From: Chitinophagaceae bacterium
Lineage (GTDB): Bacteria > Bacteroidota > Bacteroidia > Chitinophagales > Chitinophagaceae
NCBI GenBank assembly: GCA_014379965.1
Contig: JACMKU010000079.1
Span: forward strand, 35,165-99,164
Reading direction: 5' to 3'
DNA length: 64,000 bases
Part shown: in pieces, positions 8,965 to 18,954 of the stretch
How positions within the stretch are numbered: position 1 is the first letter of the stretch
Layout of the letters: each line of letters begins with the position of its first letter
Notes under the pieces: generated by a model
Told to the model about the DNA's origin: nothing
The model's input: the letters and a program-made list of their open reading frames with translations, nothing else
The model's database searches: none
Made by a program: the position numbers and the translations under genes

Positions 8965-10779
8965 ATGAATATAAGAAAGACATTTATACTTATTGGATGG
9001 GTTGCTGGTTGTACCGGGAGCTCCGCACAGGATACAGTTCGCTATACGGGCAAGACTCTTTCCAATGTAGATTATCACCACGGACAATTAAGTCCAGCTA
9101 TGGGGGTACACAATATCCAGACCATGCGAGCGAACAGAGGGGATAACAATGATATCACCTCGTGGACATACAATCATGCGCCTATGCTTGTTTATTGGAA
9201 CAATAGCTTTTACCTGGAATACCTCAGCAACCCAGTGGGTGAACATATCGCGCCTGGTCAAACATTGCTGCAAAGATCCAAAGACGGCTACAGCTGGGAT
9301 GCCCCGGTGGTCATTTTTCCTCCCTATAGGATACCGGATGGTTTTGTAAAACCCGGTAAAATGGATACGGCAAAGAATAGCTACGCGGTCATGCACCAAA
9401 GGATCGGCTTCTACACCTCGAAGTCGAAGCGGCTATATGCCCTGGCCTATTATGGCATTGCGCTGGCAAAAGGCGATGATCCGAATGATGGTAATGGGAT
9501 AGGCCGTGTCATCAGGGAGATTAAGACGGATGGCAATTTTGGGAAGATTTATTTTCTTCGCTACAACCATTCCTTCGATGAAAAGAACACCAGCTATCCA
9601 TTTTATAAATCCTCGAACGATAAAGAACTCATCACAGCCTGCGAAGAGATACTTGCTACCCCACTACTGATGATGCAAACTGTGGAGGAAGCGGATAGGA
9701 ATGACCCATTGATTCCGTTGCAAAAAGAATTTAAAGCATTTAGTTATTATCACCTGCCAAACGGAAATGTCGCGGGCTTCTGGAAGTATGCATTAACCAG
9801 CATCAGCAAGAATGAGGGAAGAACATGGCAGTATAGTCCGACCAGGGCTCCGGGCTTTGTCAATGCCAATGCAAAATTCTGGGGACAGAGAACAAGTGAC
9901 GGAAAGTATGCGACGGTGTACAACCCATCCGAGTTCCGGTGGCCACTGGCACTAAGTGTAAGCGATAACGGACTGAACTATAAAAACCTGCTACTCGTGA
10001 ACGGTGAGATTACATTTATGCGCTATGGCGGAGCGTATAAAAGTTATGGCCCGCAATACGTCCGAGGCATACAGGAACTGGATGGCAAACCTGCCGATGG
10101 GAGTATGTGGGTTACCTATAGCATGAATAAAGAGGATATATGGGTGAGTAAGATACTCGTTCCGGTAAAGGCGATGGAGTCAAGGCATATTAATGAGGAT
10201 TTTGCTAATCCTCTGGCAATCCAAAATTGGAATCTTTATAGTCCTCTTTGGTGCCGAGTTAGTATAGATAATAAGGCCTTGACTCTTCGAGATTCCGATC
10301 CTTTTGACTACGCGAGAGCCGAAAGGGTGTTTCCCCAATCGAAAAAGGTAAGAGTCGAATTTTTGGTAACTCCGCGGCAAAATGATTTCGGCGTATTGGA
10401 ATTTGAATTGTTGGATGACAAGGGCACGCCCTGTCTCAGGTTAATGATTGACTCGACTGGGAACATTTTGACAAAGCAAGGGTATAGGAATAAATCATTG
10501 GGAAAATTCAACCCCGGCGAAAGCCTGAAAATTAAGCTTGAGTTGAATACCACCACCAGGTTTTATAGTGTGACTATCAATGAGGGAAAGCCAAATAATA
10601 ACTTATGCTTCGCCCCGGTAGAATCGGTGGAACGTATATCCTTCAGAACGGGCGGTACTCGGCGGTTCCCCGACGCAGATACACCCACCGACCAGGATTA
10701 TGATCTTCCAAATGCCGATTCAAAGTCAAAAGAAGCTGTCTATTTAATACATTACCTGAAAACCTCTGCTATAGAATAG
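8965..10779 (+). CDS. Secreted sialidase-like beta-propeller protein; possible GH143-type Dha hydrolase
   Basis: A 604-residue exported protein (signal peptide to about SSAQ). Residues 40-400 show repeated propeller-like blades (MLVYWNNSFYLEYLSNPVGE, LLQRSKDGYSWDAP, ISKNEGRTWQYSP) with Asp-box-like SKDGYSW and SKNEGRTW. The last about 190 residues look like a lectin-type beta-sandwich. It ends 4 bases before a six-hairpin (alpha/alpha)6 enzyme gene. From memory, B. thetaiotaomicron BT1020 joins a Dha hydrolase (GH143) and a beta-L-arabinofuranosidase (GH142) in one chain, and this gene pair may be the split equivalent. That is inference. What is directly visible is an exported propeller hydrolase of unconfirmed family. 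Confidence 0.5.
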   Translation: MNIRKTFILIGWVAGCTGSSAQDTVRYTGKTLSNVDYHHGQLSPAMGVHNIQTMRANRGDNNDITSWTYNHAPMLVYWNNSFYLEYLSNPVGEHIAPGQTLLQRSKDGYSWDAPVVIFPPYRIPDGFVKPGKMDTAKNSYAVMHQRIGFYTSKSKRLYALAYYGIALAKGDDPNDGNGIGRVIREIKTDGNFGKIYFLRYNHSFDEKNTSYPFYKSSNDKELITACEEILATPLLMMQTVEEADRNDPLIPLQKEFKAFSYYHLPNGNVAGFWKYALTSISKNEGRTWQYSPTRAPGFVNANAKFWGQRTSDGKYATVYNPSEFRWPLALSVSDNGLNYKNLLLVNGEITFMRYGGAYKSYGPQYVRGIQELDGKPADGSMWVTYSMNKEDIWVSKILVPVKAMESRHINEDFANPLAIQNWNLYSPLWCRVSIDNKALTLRDSDPFDYARAERVFPQSKKVRVEFLVTPRQNDFGVLEFELLDDKGTPCLRLMIDSTGNILTKQGYRNKSLGKFNPGESLKIKLELNTTTRFYSVTINEGKPNNNLCFAPVESVERISFRTGGTRRFPDADTPTDQDYDLPNADSKSKEAVYLIHYLKTSAIE

Positions 10780-10783
10780 ATCG

Positions 10784-12331
10784 ATGCAAAAATTGCTTGT
10801 CATATTGGCTGGATTTTTATTGTGTTATTGTTCGGGTTATTCGCAGCCCAAGCAGACCCCATATATGTTGAAAGCGGCTAGTTTCAAACATTATGTTGAG
10901 TATTTCAACCAAATGGAGGATGAGAATATCAAGCAGGCTATACCAAATGACAGCGCATGGGCCTGGATGCAGAAAAACGTTCCTTTGTTTGAATGTCCTC
11001 AACAGAACTTTGTGGAAATATTTTATTACCGGTGGTGGACATTGCGCAAGCATATAAAAAAGACCGAAAAAGGATTTGTATTTACGGAGTTCCTGGTGCA
11101 GCGCAGCTACGCAGATAAGTATAATTTGATCGCAAGTGGCCTTGGTCACCATATTTATGAAAGCCGCTGGTTGCACGATAAGAAGTACATGGACGACAAC
11201 CTCCTTGTCTGGTACCGTGGCAACAATGGTAAACCCATGAACAAGCTGAGGTTTTATAGCAGCTGGAACATGGATGCCATATACAACCGCTATCTGGTTA
11301 ATCGGGATAAGACCTTCATAGCAGATTTATTGCCTGACTTGGTGGCGGATTATGCTGCCTGGGAAAACGAAAAGAAATCTTCGGGCGGACTATTCTGGCA
11401 GTTCGACGTGAGAGACGCTATGGAGGAGACTATCAGCGGAGGGCGGAGAGAAAAAAATCCGAGGCCTTCCATCAATGCATACATGTATGGGAATGCAAAT
11501 GCATTGGCAGCCATGACAACGATTAGTGGGGGTTTACATTTATCTAAGGCTATGATGTATGTTCTGAAAGCGGACAGCATAAAAATGATGGTTCAGGACA
11601 AGCTTTGGAACGCCAGTCATGAATTTTTCGAGGTAAGAAAGGAGCAAGGCGACACGCTGGCAAATGTGAGGGAGGAAATCGGCTTTATTCCGTGGTATTT
11701 TAATCTACCCGACAGCAACTACAACGTAGCCTGGAAACATCTAATGGATAAGAAAACGTTCTGTGCGCCATTCGGTATCACCACCGCTGACAGAAGTCAT
11801 CCCCAATTTCGTACACATGGCTGTTGTAATTGTGAGTGGGATGGTGCCGTGTGGCCCTTCGCTACTTCCCAAACCTTGACGGCGATGGCCAACCTTTTGA
11901 ATTCACATCGGCAGAAGTATGTGGCGGACAGTAATTACTTCGACCTTCTGGAGACATATGTGGAGTCGCAGTACTATCGTGGTCGCCCCTACATAGGTGA
12001 GTACCTGGATGAGAAGACTGGCTATTGGTTGAAAGGAGATGAAGAAAGAAGCAGGTATTACAATCATTCCACGTTTAACGACTTGATCATAACCGGGCTG
12101 GTGGGCCTGCGTCCGAGGGCGGATGATATCATCGAAGTGAAGCCATTACTGCCGGCCGGGAAGTGGGATTGGTTTTGTTTGGATAATGTCCTGTATCATG
12201 GAAAAAGTATCACTATCGTCTGGGATAAGAATGGAACGAAATATAAGAAAGGGAAAGGATTGAGTGTCTTTGTCAACGGAAAGAAGGTGGCGGGTTCTTT
12301 ACGTCTTGAAAAAGTGACGGGTAAACTATAA
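10784..12331 (+). CDS. MGH1-like six-hairpin glycoside hydrolase
   Basis: A 515-residue exported protein (signal peptide through GYSQ). FVEIFYYRWWTLRKHIK near residue 80, QFDVRDAMEETISGG around 205 and CEWDGAVWPFATSQTLTAM around 355-375 are typical of (alpha/alpha)6 MGH1/GH63-like enzymes, in which an Asp and a Glu act as acid and base. The C-terminal 70 residues form a small beta-domain. It lies 4 bases after the propeller gene and 2 bases before a GH2 gene, so the three are almost certainly cotranscribed. A beta-L-arabinofuranosidase role (GH142-like, RG-II chain D) is a hypothesis based on order and fold, not on identified specific residues. Confidence 0.6.
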   Translation: MQKLLVILAGFLLCYCSGYSQPKQTPYMLKAASFKHYVEYFNQMEDENIKQAIPNDSAWAWMQKNVPLFECPQQNFVEIFYYRWWTLRKHIKKTEKGFVFTEFLVQRSYADKYNLIASGLGHHIYESRWLHDKKYMDDNLLVWYRGNNGKPMNKLRFYSSWNMDAIYNRYLVNRDKTFIADLLPDLVADYAAWENEKKSSGGLFWQFDVRDAMEETISGGRREKNPRPSINAYMYGNANALAAMTTISGGLHLSKAMMYVLKADSIKMMVQDKLWNASHEFFEVRKEQGDTLANVREEIGFIPWYFNLPDSNYNVAWKHLMDKKTFCAPFGITTADRSHPQFRTHGCCNCEWDGAVWPFATSQTLTAMANLLNSHRQKYVADSNYFDLLETYVESQYYRGRPYIGEYLDEKTGYWLKGDEERSRYYNHSTFNDLIITGLVGLRPRADDIIEVKPLLPAGKWDWFCLDNVLYHGKSITIVWDKNGTKYKKGKGLSVFVNGKKVAGSLRLEKVTGKL

Positions 12332-12333
12332 TC

Positions 12334-15150
12334 ATGATCTCAAATATTATCAAGCATTACACGAAGCGCAAGTCATGGGGTTACTTGTGGTTCGTGATGT
12401 CATTGGTATTGCCTATACCTGTTACGGCGTTTTCACAACAAACAGAGAAAGTGTATCTCTCGGGGACCGGGATTGATCAAACTGTTCAGTGGGACTTCTT
12501 CTGTACAGGAGGTATGAATGCAAACAAATGGACTAAGATTACCGTTCCTTCGTGCTGGGAGTTGCAAGGCTTTGGTAAATATGACTATGGTTTTGCAAAA
12601 GATAGCGTAAGAGGGAAAGAGAAGGGATTATATAAGCATCGCTTCAATGTGCCAGCCAACTGGAAAGCGAAATTCATCAATATTGTGTTCGAAGGCGTGA
12701 TGACCGATGCTGAAGTGCGAGTAAATGGGAAGGTGGCGGGAGAGATTCACCAAGGAGCGTTCTATGCGTTTAAGTATGACATATCAAAACTGCTGAAATA
12801 TGGCCAGGAGAATGTATTGGAGGTGACGGTTGCCAAGCATTCGGCCAATCAATCGGTGAATGAGGCTGAACGCAAGGCGGACTTTTGGATATTCGGCGGC
12901 ATCTTTCGGCCGGTGTGGCTGGAGGTATTGCCTCGACAACATATTCAGGAAATCGGTATTGATGCGGAAGCTAATGGAAGTTTCAATGCTATAATTGTTT
13001 CAAATGGCAAAGTAGACAGGGCAAGTGTCAAAATTTTTAGGAGCAATGACGAGCTTATACTCGAAAAAGATATTCAGAGCGATGAAATCAGTGGAGTTCA
13101 ACCCATTCGTGTAGCGGAAAGTATCGGTAAAGTAAAGGCGTGGACACCAGAGTATCCCGAGCTATACAAAGCTGTGTTTACAATTTACCACGAAGGAAAG
13201 GCTTTGCATCAGGTTGTTCAAAAATTCGGTTTTCGAACTATTGAAGTAAGGAAGCGTGACGGGATTTATGTAAACGGTGTGAAAGTGAAAATGAAAGGGG
13301 TCAACCGTCATGCCTTTCGCCCGGAGACAGGAAGGACTACTAGCAAACAGGTCAGTATTGAAGATGTATTGCTCATCAAGAGCATGAACATGAATGCTGT
13401 GCGGATGAGTCATTATCCTCCCGATGATCATTTTCTCGACGTCTGCGATTCTCTTGGGTTGTTTGTGATGGATGAGCTTGCTGGCTGGCACGGCAACTAT
13501 GATACGAAAACCGGGACGAAATTGTTAAAGGAAATGATCACGCACGACGGCAATCATCCCTCTGTTATCATGTGGGCTAACGGCAATGAAGGTGGTCATA
13601 ATTTTGAGTTGGATTCGCTGTTTGCTGTTTATGACGTCCAGCAAAGACCTGTTGTACATCCCTGGCAACTATTCCGCGGAATTGAAACGCAGCATTATCG
13701 CGAGTACAATTATGGAATAGGCAACTACGAAAACGGGAAAGAGATTGTCATGCCAACCGAGTTTCTTCACGGCCAATTCGACGGCGGTCACGGCGCGGGG
13801 CTGGAAGATTATTGGGAGAAGATGTGGCATGACCCGCTCAGTGCGGGCGGTTTCCTCTGGGATCTCGCCGATAATGCAGTTGTTAGAAGAGATCTAAACG
13901 ATTCACTCGATACAGATAAACATAGGGCAGCTGATGGTATCGTTGGACCCCATCATGAGAAGGAAGGTAGCTATTACACCATAAAGCAAGTATGGAGCCC
14001 CGTCTATTTTGAACGCAAGGAGATATCTAGAGGTTTCGACGGGACCTTCCAGCTCGAAAACCGTTATCACTTTACGAATCTCAAAGAATGCCGTTTTACC
14101 TGGAGCATGAAGCGGCTTCAATGGGGTACGCAGGCCGAAACGAAAGGGGAGGCGGTATCACCGGATATCAAACCAAATGAAAAAGGGGTGTTGAAAATTG
14201 TGTTACCCCCAGACTGGAGCCAGTTTGATGTATTATACATTACAGTCAAAGACCCCCATCAGCAGGAAGTATTTACCTGGAGTTTTCCGTTGACCAATCC
14301 CGCTTCTATGGCTGCACTTATAGTGGAGAAAAGGGGAGATGCCAGGATTGAAACGCCTATAGGAGATACCAGTCTGTTTTATGCGAGGGTGAAGGATGTC
14401 ACATTGGCTTTTGACCAGTTCAATGGTCAACTTGTTTCAGTAAGAAATGCGAAAGGTGAGCTGCCATTAAATAATGGACCCAAAGTGCAGGAGGGGGTCA
14501 ACAACTTCAAAGGAGTTAAACAATACAGGGAGGGTAACAATGTGATCATTGAATCGGCCTTCAATCAAAAGGAGAGTTATAATACTCTAAGATGGACAAT
14601 CTACCCCTCTGGTTGGGTACAATTGCAGGTGAGATATTTCCCGGGAGCCTACTTCACCAATTTTGCCGGGGTTAACTTCTCTTTTCCCGAGAAAGAAATT
14701 CAATCGGTTACTTATACAGGCGACGGACCCTATCGTGTCTGGAAAAATCGGATGAAGGGAAACCGGTTTGGGGTTTGGAATAAAAAGTACAATAGCAGCG
14801 AAACCGGCGAAGCGCCGTGGATGTACCCCGAATTCAAAGGGTATCATTCCAATTTTTATAGCGGGCACTTTATTACAAAAAATAACCGTTTTACTGTTGT
14901 GACGGAGAATGAAGGTCTCTTTCTCCGTTTGTTCACACCTTCCTGGAAGACCGATCAGTGGCATAATTATGAACCTTTGTTTCCGACCGGGGACATTTCA
15001 TTTATGCAGGGGATAAGCAGTATCGGCAGTAAAACACAACGTAATGAGACAACCGGTGCGATGGGCGCTAAGAATATTTTTTACGATTATGAAAAGGATC
15101 CAACCCGAGCCTTACAGATAACCTTATACTTTAATTTCTCTGCACAATAA
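12334..15150 (+). CDS. GH2-family glycosidase (LacZ-like)
   Basis: A 938-residue exported protein with a long n-region and signal peptide ending near AFSQ. It has the GH2 order: jelly-roll sugar-binding domain (ITVPSCWELQGFG around 70), immunoglobulin-like domain, then TIM barrel with GVNRHAFRPETG around 325. The acid/base Glu is visible in WANGNEGG (E419), and the probable nucleophile is E476 in MPTEFLHGQF. A large C-terminal beta region follows. GH2 enzymes include beta-galactosidases, beta-glucuronidases and alpha-L-arabinopyranosidases, all bonds that occur in RG-II. Which one applies cannot be told from sequence alone. Confidence 0.85.
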   Translation: MISNIIKHYTKRKSWGYLWFVMSLVLPIPVTAFSQQTEKVYLSGTGIDQTVQWDFFCTGGMNANKWTKITVPSCWELQGFGKYDYGFAKDSVRGKEKGLYKHRFNVPANWKAKFINIVFEGVMTDAEVRVNGKVAGEIHQGAFYAFKYDISKLLKYGQENVLEVTVAKHSANQSVNEAERKADFWIFGGIFRPVWLEVLPRQHIQEIGIDAEANGSFNAIIVSNGKVDRASVKIFRSNDELILEKDIQSDEISGVQPIRVAESIGKVKAWTPEYPELYKAVFTIYHEGKALHQVVQKFGFRTIEVRKRDGIYVNGVKVKMKGVNRHAFRPETGRTTSKQVSIEDVLLIKSMNMNAVRMSHYPPDDHFLDVCDSLGLFVMDELAGWHGNYDTKTGTKLLKEMITHDGNHPSVIMWANGNEGGHNFELDSLFAVYDVQQRPVVHPWQLFRGIETQHYREYNYGIGNYENGKEIVMPTEFLHGQFDGGHGAGLEDYWEKMWHDPLSAGGFLWDLADNAVVRRDLNDSLDTDKHRAADGIVGPHHEKEGSYYTIKQVWSPVYFERKEISRGFDGTFQLENRYHFTNLKECRFTWSMKRLQWGTQAETKGEAVSPDIKPNEKGVLKIVLPPDWSQFDVLYITVKDPHQQEVFTWSFPLTNPASMAALIVEKRGDARIETPIGDTSLFYARVKDVTLAFDQFNGQLVSVRNAKGELPLNNGPKVQEGVNNFKGVKQYREGNNVIIESAFNQKESYNTLRWTIYPSGWVQLQVRYFPGAYFTNFAGVNFSFPEKEIQSVTYTGDGPYRVWKNRMKGNRFGVWNKKYNSSETGEAPWMYPEFKGYHSNFYSGHFITKNNRFTVVTENEGLFLRLFTPSWKTDQWHNYEPLFPTGDISFMQGISSIGSKTQRNETTGAMGAKNIFYDYEKDPTRALQITLYFNFSAQ

Positions 15151-15151
15151 C

Positions 15152-18100
15152 ATGAAAAAGATTGTAACGATACTCGTATTGATTGCCTGTGTTCAGCGAC
15201 CGGCTGCACAGGTAACTGTTGCCAATCTCCGTTGCGAAATGTTGGTTAATCCTCAGGGGATTGATGTGAAGCAACCCAGATTGAGCTGGCAGCTGCAAAG
15301 CGAGGTTCGCAACATTGTCCAGGCGAGTTATCAACTATTGGTTAGCAGCAGTGCCGAGGTCCTGAAGCAGAATAAGGGGGATGTATGGAATTCAGGTCTC
15401 GTCAGCAGCGATCAATCCCTTCATATATCCTACAATGGACCAACGCTGCGACCTGGTAAGAAGTATTTCTGGAAAGTATTAGTGCGGACAAATAAAGGAC
15501 CGGCTCAATCCAACCAGGTAGCTTCCTTTTCTACCGGATTGGAAAAGGATCAATGGGAGGCAAAATGGATCGGGTTTGACAAAGCTTCGGCCTGGGACAG
15601 TGTTACGCAGTGGTCACGGTTAAGTGCAAGATACCTGCGCAAGGAATTTCAGAGCCAACCCCAGGTAAAACGAGCCACGGTTTATATTTCCGGTTTGGGC
15701 ATGTATGAATTGTACCTAAATGGCAGGAAGATTGGTGACCAGGTACTGGCACCTAATCCAACAGACTACCGCAAAACTTATTTCTATAATACACATGAGT
15801 TAACCTCGCAGGTAAAGACGGGTAACAATGCCATATCGGTAGTGTTGGGCAATGGTCGGTTCTTTACGATGCGGCAGAATTATAAAACACAAAAGCATAA
15901 TACATTCGGTTATCCAAAGCTCCTGCTACAGATGGTCATTGAGTATACAGACGGGACCAGCAAAACCGTAGTGAGTGATGAAAGCTGGAAGCTGAATGTG
16001 GACGGCCCCATTCGCACCAACAACGAATACGACGGCGAGGAATATGATGCTACAAGGGAATTCTATGGGTGGACGCAAGCTGGATATAACGACAGTAAGT
16101 GGATCCAACCCGAAGTGGTAGAGGCTCCTGGCGGTAAAATGGTGGCTCAGATGAGTGAGCCAATGAAAGTGATGCAAACCCTCAAGCCTGTGACTATAAA
16201 GAAAACTCCGAGTGGAAAGTATGTCCTGGATATGGGGCAGAATTTTGCGGGCTGGATCAAAATAAAGAACATCAACGGTAAGAAAGGAGAGAAGGTGACG
16301 CTTAGGTTTGCTGAAAGCCTGCAGTCAAATGGCGAAGTGTTTGTAGCCAATCTACGTGATGCGAAAGTGACCAATATTTATATCTTAAAAGGTACGGGAA
16401 CAGAAAACTGGGAACCGTCTTTCGTTTACAATGGTTTCAGGTATGTTGAAATCTCGACCTTCCCTGGCATTCCCCTAATCAACCAGTTTGAAGGGAAGTT
16501 AGTGTACGATGCCATTGAAACAACAGGCTCCTTTCAAACAGATAATAGTACCATCAATCGTATTTATCAAAACGCATGGTGGGGCATTGCTTCGAATTAC
16601 AAGGGCATGCCGGTTGACTGCCCGCAACGAAATGAGCGCCAACCATGGCTAGGGGATCGCACCGTAGGGTCACAAGGCGAAAGTTATTTATTTAACAATG
16701 CTGCCTTGTATGCAAAGTGGATGCAGGATATTGAAGATAGTCAAACTGAAGAGGGAAGCATCCCCGATGTAGCACCAGCATTCTGGAATTATTACAGCGA
16801 TGACGTAACCTGGCCCGCTGCATATATTTTTATCAGTAATAATTTATACAACCAGTTTGGTGATATCACACCTATCCGGAAGCATTATTTCTCCATGAAG
16901 CAGTGGATGATGTATATGAAGTCGAAGTACATGACCAAGTACATCGTTACCCGGGATAAATATGGTGATTGGTGTGTGCCCCCGGAAAGCCTCAATCTTA
17001 TTCACGCAAAGGATACGAATCGTTTAACGGATGGTAAGCTGATAGCCACCGCCTACTACTATAAGTTGCTTTCATACATGGAGCGTTTTGCCAACCTCAC
17101 GGATAATAAACAGGATGCTACGTATTATAGTTTATTGAGTGATAGTATCAGGGCGGCATTCCAGCAGACCTTTTATAATCCACAGAAAAGGCATTACAGT
17201 AATAATACCGTAACGGCTAACCTGCTGCCTTTGTATTTTGGTATTTGTCCTGACTCATTGAGATCCGTCGTGTTTGAAAAGATCAGGGTAAAAATTCACG
17301 TAGAAAATCACGGGCATATCAGCACGGGTTTAATTGGCTCGCAATGGTTGATGCGGGGGTTAACAGAGTACGGTTACAGCGACCTGGCCTACATTCTTGC
17401 ATCGAACAAAACTTATCCAAGCTGGGGATACATGGCCGAGAATGGCGCAACAACCATTTGGGAATTGTGGAACGGGAACACAGCCAACCCAGGAATGAAC
17501 AGCCAGAATCATGTGATGTTGCTCGGTGACCTGCTCACCTGGTTTTATGAGAACCTTGCCGGCATTCGCAGTAATAAAACAGCTGTTGCGTTTAAGAAGA
17601 TCATCATGAAACCCACAACCCCCAATGGGCTGGGACATGTGAAAGCATCTTACAACAGCCTCCATGGTATCATCAGGAGCGAATGGAAGAATTCAGTTGA
17701 CCGGTTCGAATGGACGGTCAGCATTCCGGCAAATACATCAGCCACAATTCATGTACCTGCAAACAGTCCTGAAGAAGTTACAGAGGGGACACGGACTATT
17801 GCTGGGCACAAAGAAGTAAAATTCATAAAATCGGAGGATGGAACCGTTGTATTGGAGGTGCCGTCTGGTAATTACGTGTTTACTACAAATAAGAAATGGA
17901 AGCGGGGGATTGTAAAACAGGAGTTCATTTTTGAGCGGGCATCCTTTCCTGAAAGTCATTCTGCCACCATTGCAGAAACACCTGCAGGTTTGATCGCTGC
18001 CTGGTTTGGCGGAACGAAAGAGGGAAACAAAGATGTGTGTATATGGACCAGCCGTTTCGAGAGCGGAAGGTGGACAGCTCCAGTAAAGGTTGCAGACGGC

Positions 18101-18943
18101 GTTATGAATGATACACTTCGTTATTCAACCTATAATCCAGTTTTGTTTTATGCTCCCAATGGAGAATTATTATTGTTCTATAAAATTGGACCCAATGTGG
18201 CTGGCTGGACCGGCTGGATGATGCGCAGCAAAGACAATGGAACAACATGGAGTAGAAGGGAAGCGCTGCCAGAAGGATTTTTAGGTCCGATCAAAAATAA
18301 ACCAGTACTCGTCAATAGTGTGCTGCTTTGTCCATCCAGCACCGAGAAGAATGGATGGAAGACCCATGTCGAATTTACTTCGGATCTTGGAAGAACATGG
18401 ACCAAGACAGAAGCCATCAATGACCCTAAGATCATACAAGCCATTCAGCCAAGTATACTGAGTTATGCTGATGGCCGACTGCACATGCTGTGCCGCAGTC
18501 GTAACACTACACTAAACGAAAGCTGGAGTAGTGATGGCGGCAAAACATGGGGTGAGATGAAAGCTTCGGCACTGCCTAATAATAATTCAGGTACTGATGC
18601 CGTCACGTTAAAGGATGGTCGCCAGTTACTTGTGTATAATCACTTGTTGCCCACGCCTGCCTGGGTGAACGGAAAAGGCCCACGCACTCCGTTGAATGTT
18701 GCCGTCAGTAAAGATGGTAAACTTTGGAATGCAGCACTGGTGTTAGAAGATTCACCGATAAGCCAGTATTCATACCCTTCGGTTATTCAGGCAAAAGACG
18801 GAATGGTGCATATTGTTTATACCTGGCGGAGAGAAAAGATCAGGCATGTTGTGGTGGATCCGAGTAAGCTCGAATTGAAGGAAATTGTAAATAAGCAATG
18901 GCCGGGGGTCAGGAGCAATGTTGGAGCGACTACCGATGATTAG
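15152..18943 (+). CDS. Alpha-L-rhamnosidase (GH78) fused to a sialidase-like (BNR) domain
   Basis: A 1263-residue exported protein (signal peptide to PAAQ). Residues 20-915 are a complete GH78: VNPQGIDVKQPRLSW at the N-terminal Bac_rhamnosid domain, the motif DCPQRNERQPWLGD (D489 onward), and the catalytic-type Glu in TTIWELWNG (E771). From about 921 to 1263 comes a full sialidase-like propeller: SHSATIAETPAGLIAAWFGG, then Asp boxes SKDNGTTW, TSDLGRTW, SSDGGKTW and a weaker SKDGKLW. RG-II side chain C is rhamnose linked to Kdo, a 2-keto-3-deoxy acid like sialic acid. One polypeptide may therefore remove both sugars. The fold calls are firm; the Kdo substrate is inferred. Confidence 0.85.
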   Translation: MKKIVTILVLIACVQRPAAQVTVANLRCEMLVNPQGIDVKQPRLSWQLQSEVRNIVQASYQLLVSSSAEVLKQNKGDVWNSGLVSSDQSLHISYNGPTLRPGKKYFWKVLVRTNKGPAQSNQVASFSTGLEKDQWEAKWIGFDKASAWDSVTQWSRLSARYLRKEFQSQPQVKRATVYISGLGMYELYLNGRKIGDQVLAPNPTDYRKTYFYNTHELTSQVKTGNNAISVVLGNGRFFTMRQNYKTQKHNTFGYPKLLLQMVIEYTDGTSKTVVSDESWKLNVDGPIRTNNEYDGEEYDATREFYGWTQAGYNDSKWIQPEVVEAPGGKMVAQMSEPMKVMQTLKPVTIKKTPSGKYVLDMGQNFAGWIKIKNINGKKGEKVTLRFAESLQSNGEVFVANLRDAKVTNIYILKGTGTENWEPSFVYNGFRYVEISTFPGIPLINQFEGKLVYDAIETTGSFQTDNSTINRIYQNAWWGIASNYKGMPVDCPQRNERQPWLGDRTVGSQGESYLFNNAALYAKWMQDIEDSQTEEGSIPDVAPAFWNYYSDDVTWPAAYIFISNNLYNQFGDITPIRKHYFSMKQWMMYMKSKYMTKYIVTRDKYGDWCVPPESLNLIHAKDTNRLTDGKLIATAYYYKLLSYMERFANLTDNKQDATYYSLLSDSIRAAFQQTFYNPQKRHYSNNTVTANLLPLYFGICPDSLRSVVFEKIRVKIHVENHGHISTGLIGSQWLMRGLTEYGYSDLAYILASNKTYPSWGYMAENGATTIWELWNGNTANPGMNSQNHVMLLGDLLTWFYENLAGIRSNKTAVAFKKIIMKPTTPNGLGHVKASYNSLHGIIRSEWKNSVDRFEWTVSIPANTSATIHVPANSPEEVTEGTRTIAGHKEVKFIKSEDGTVVLEVPSGNYVFTTNKKWKRGIVKQEFIFERASFPESHSATIAETPAGLIAAWFGGTKEGNKDVCIWTSRFESGRWTAPVKVADGVMNDTLRYSTYNPVLFYAPNGELLLFYKIGPNVAGWTGWMMRSKDNGTTWSRREALPEGFLGPIKNKPVLVNSVLLCPSSTEKNGWKTHVEFTSDLGRTWTKTEAINDPKIIQAIQPSILSYADGRLHMLCRSRNTTLNESWSSDGGKTWGEMKASALPNNNSGTDAVTLKDGRQLLVYNHLLPTPAWVNGKGPRTPLNVAVSKDGKLWNAALVLEDSPISQYSYPSVIQAKDGMVHIVYTWRREKIRHVVVDPSKLELKEIVNKQWPGVRSNVGATTDD

Positions 18944-18954
18944 AGCCTTAACCC

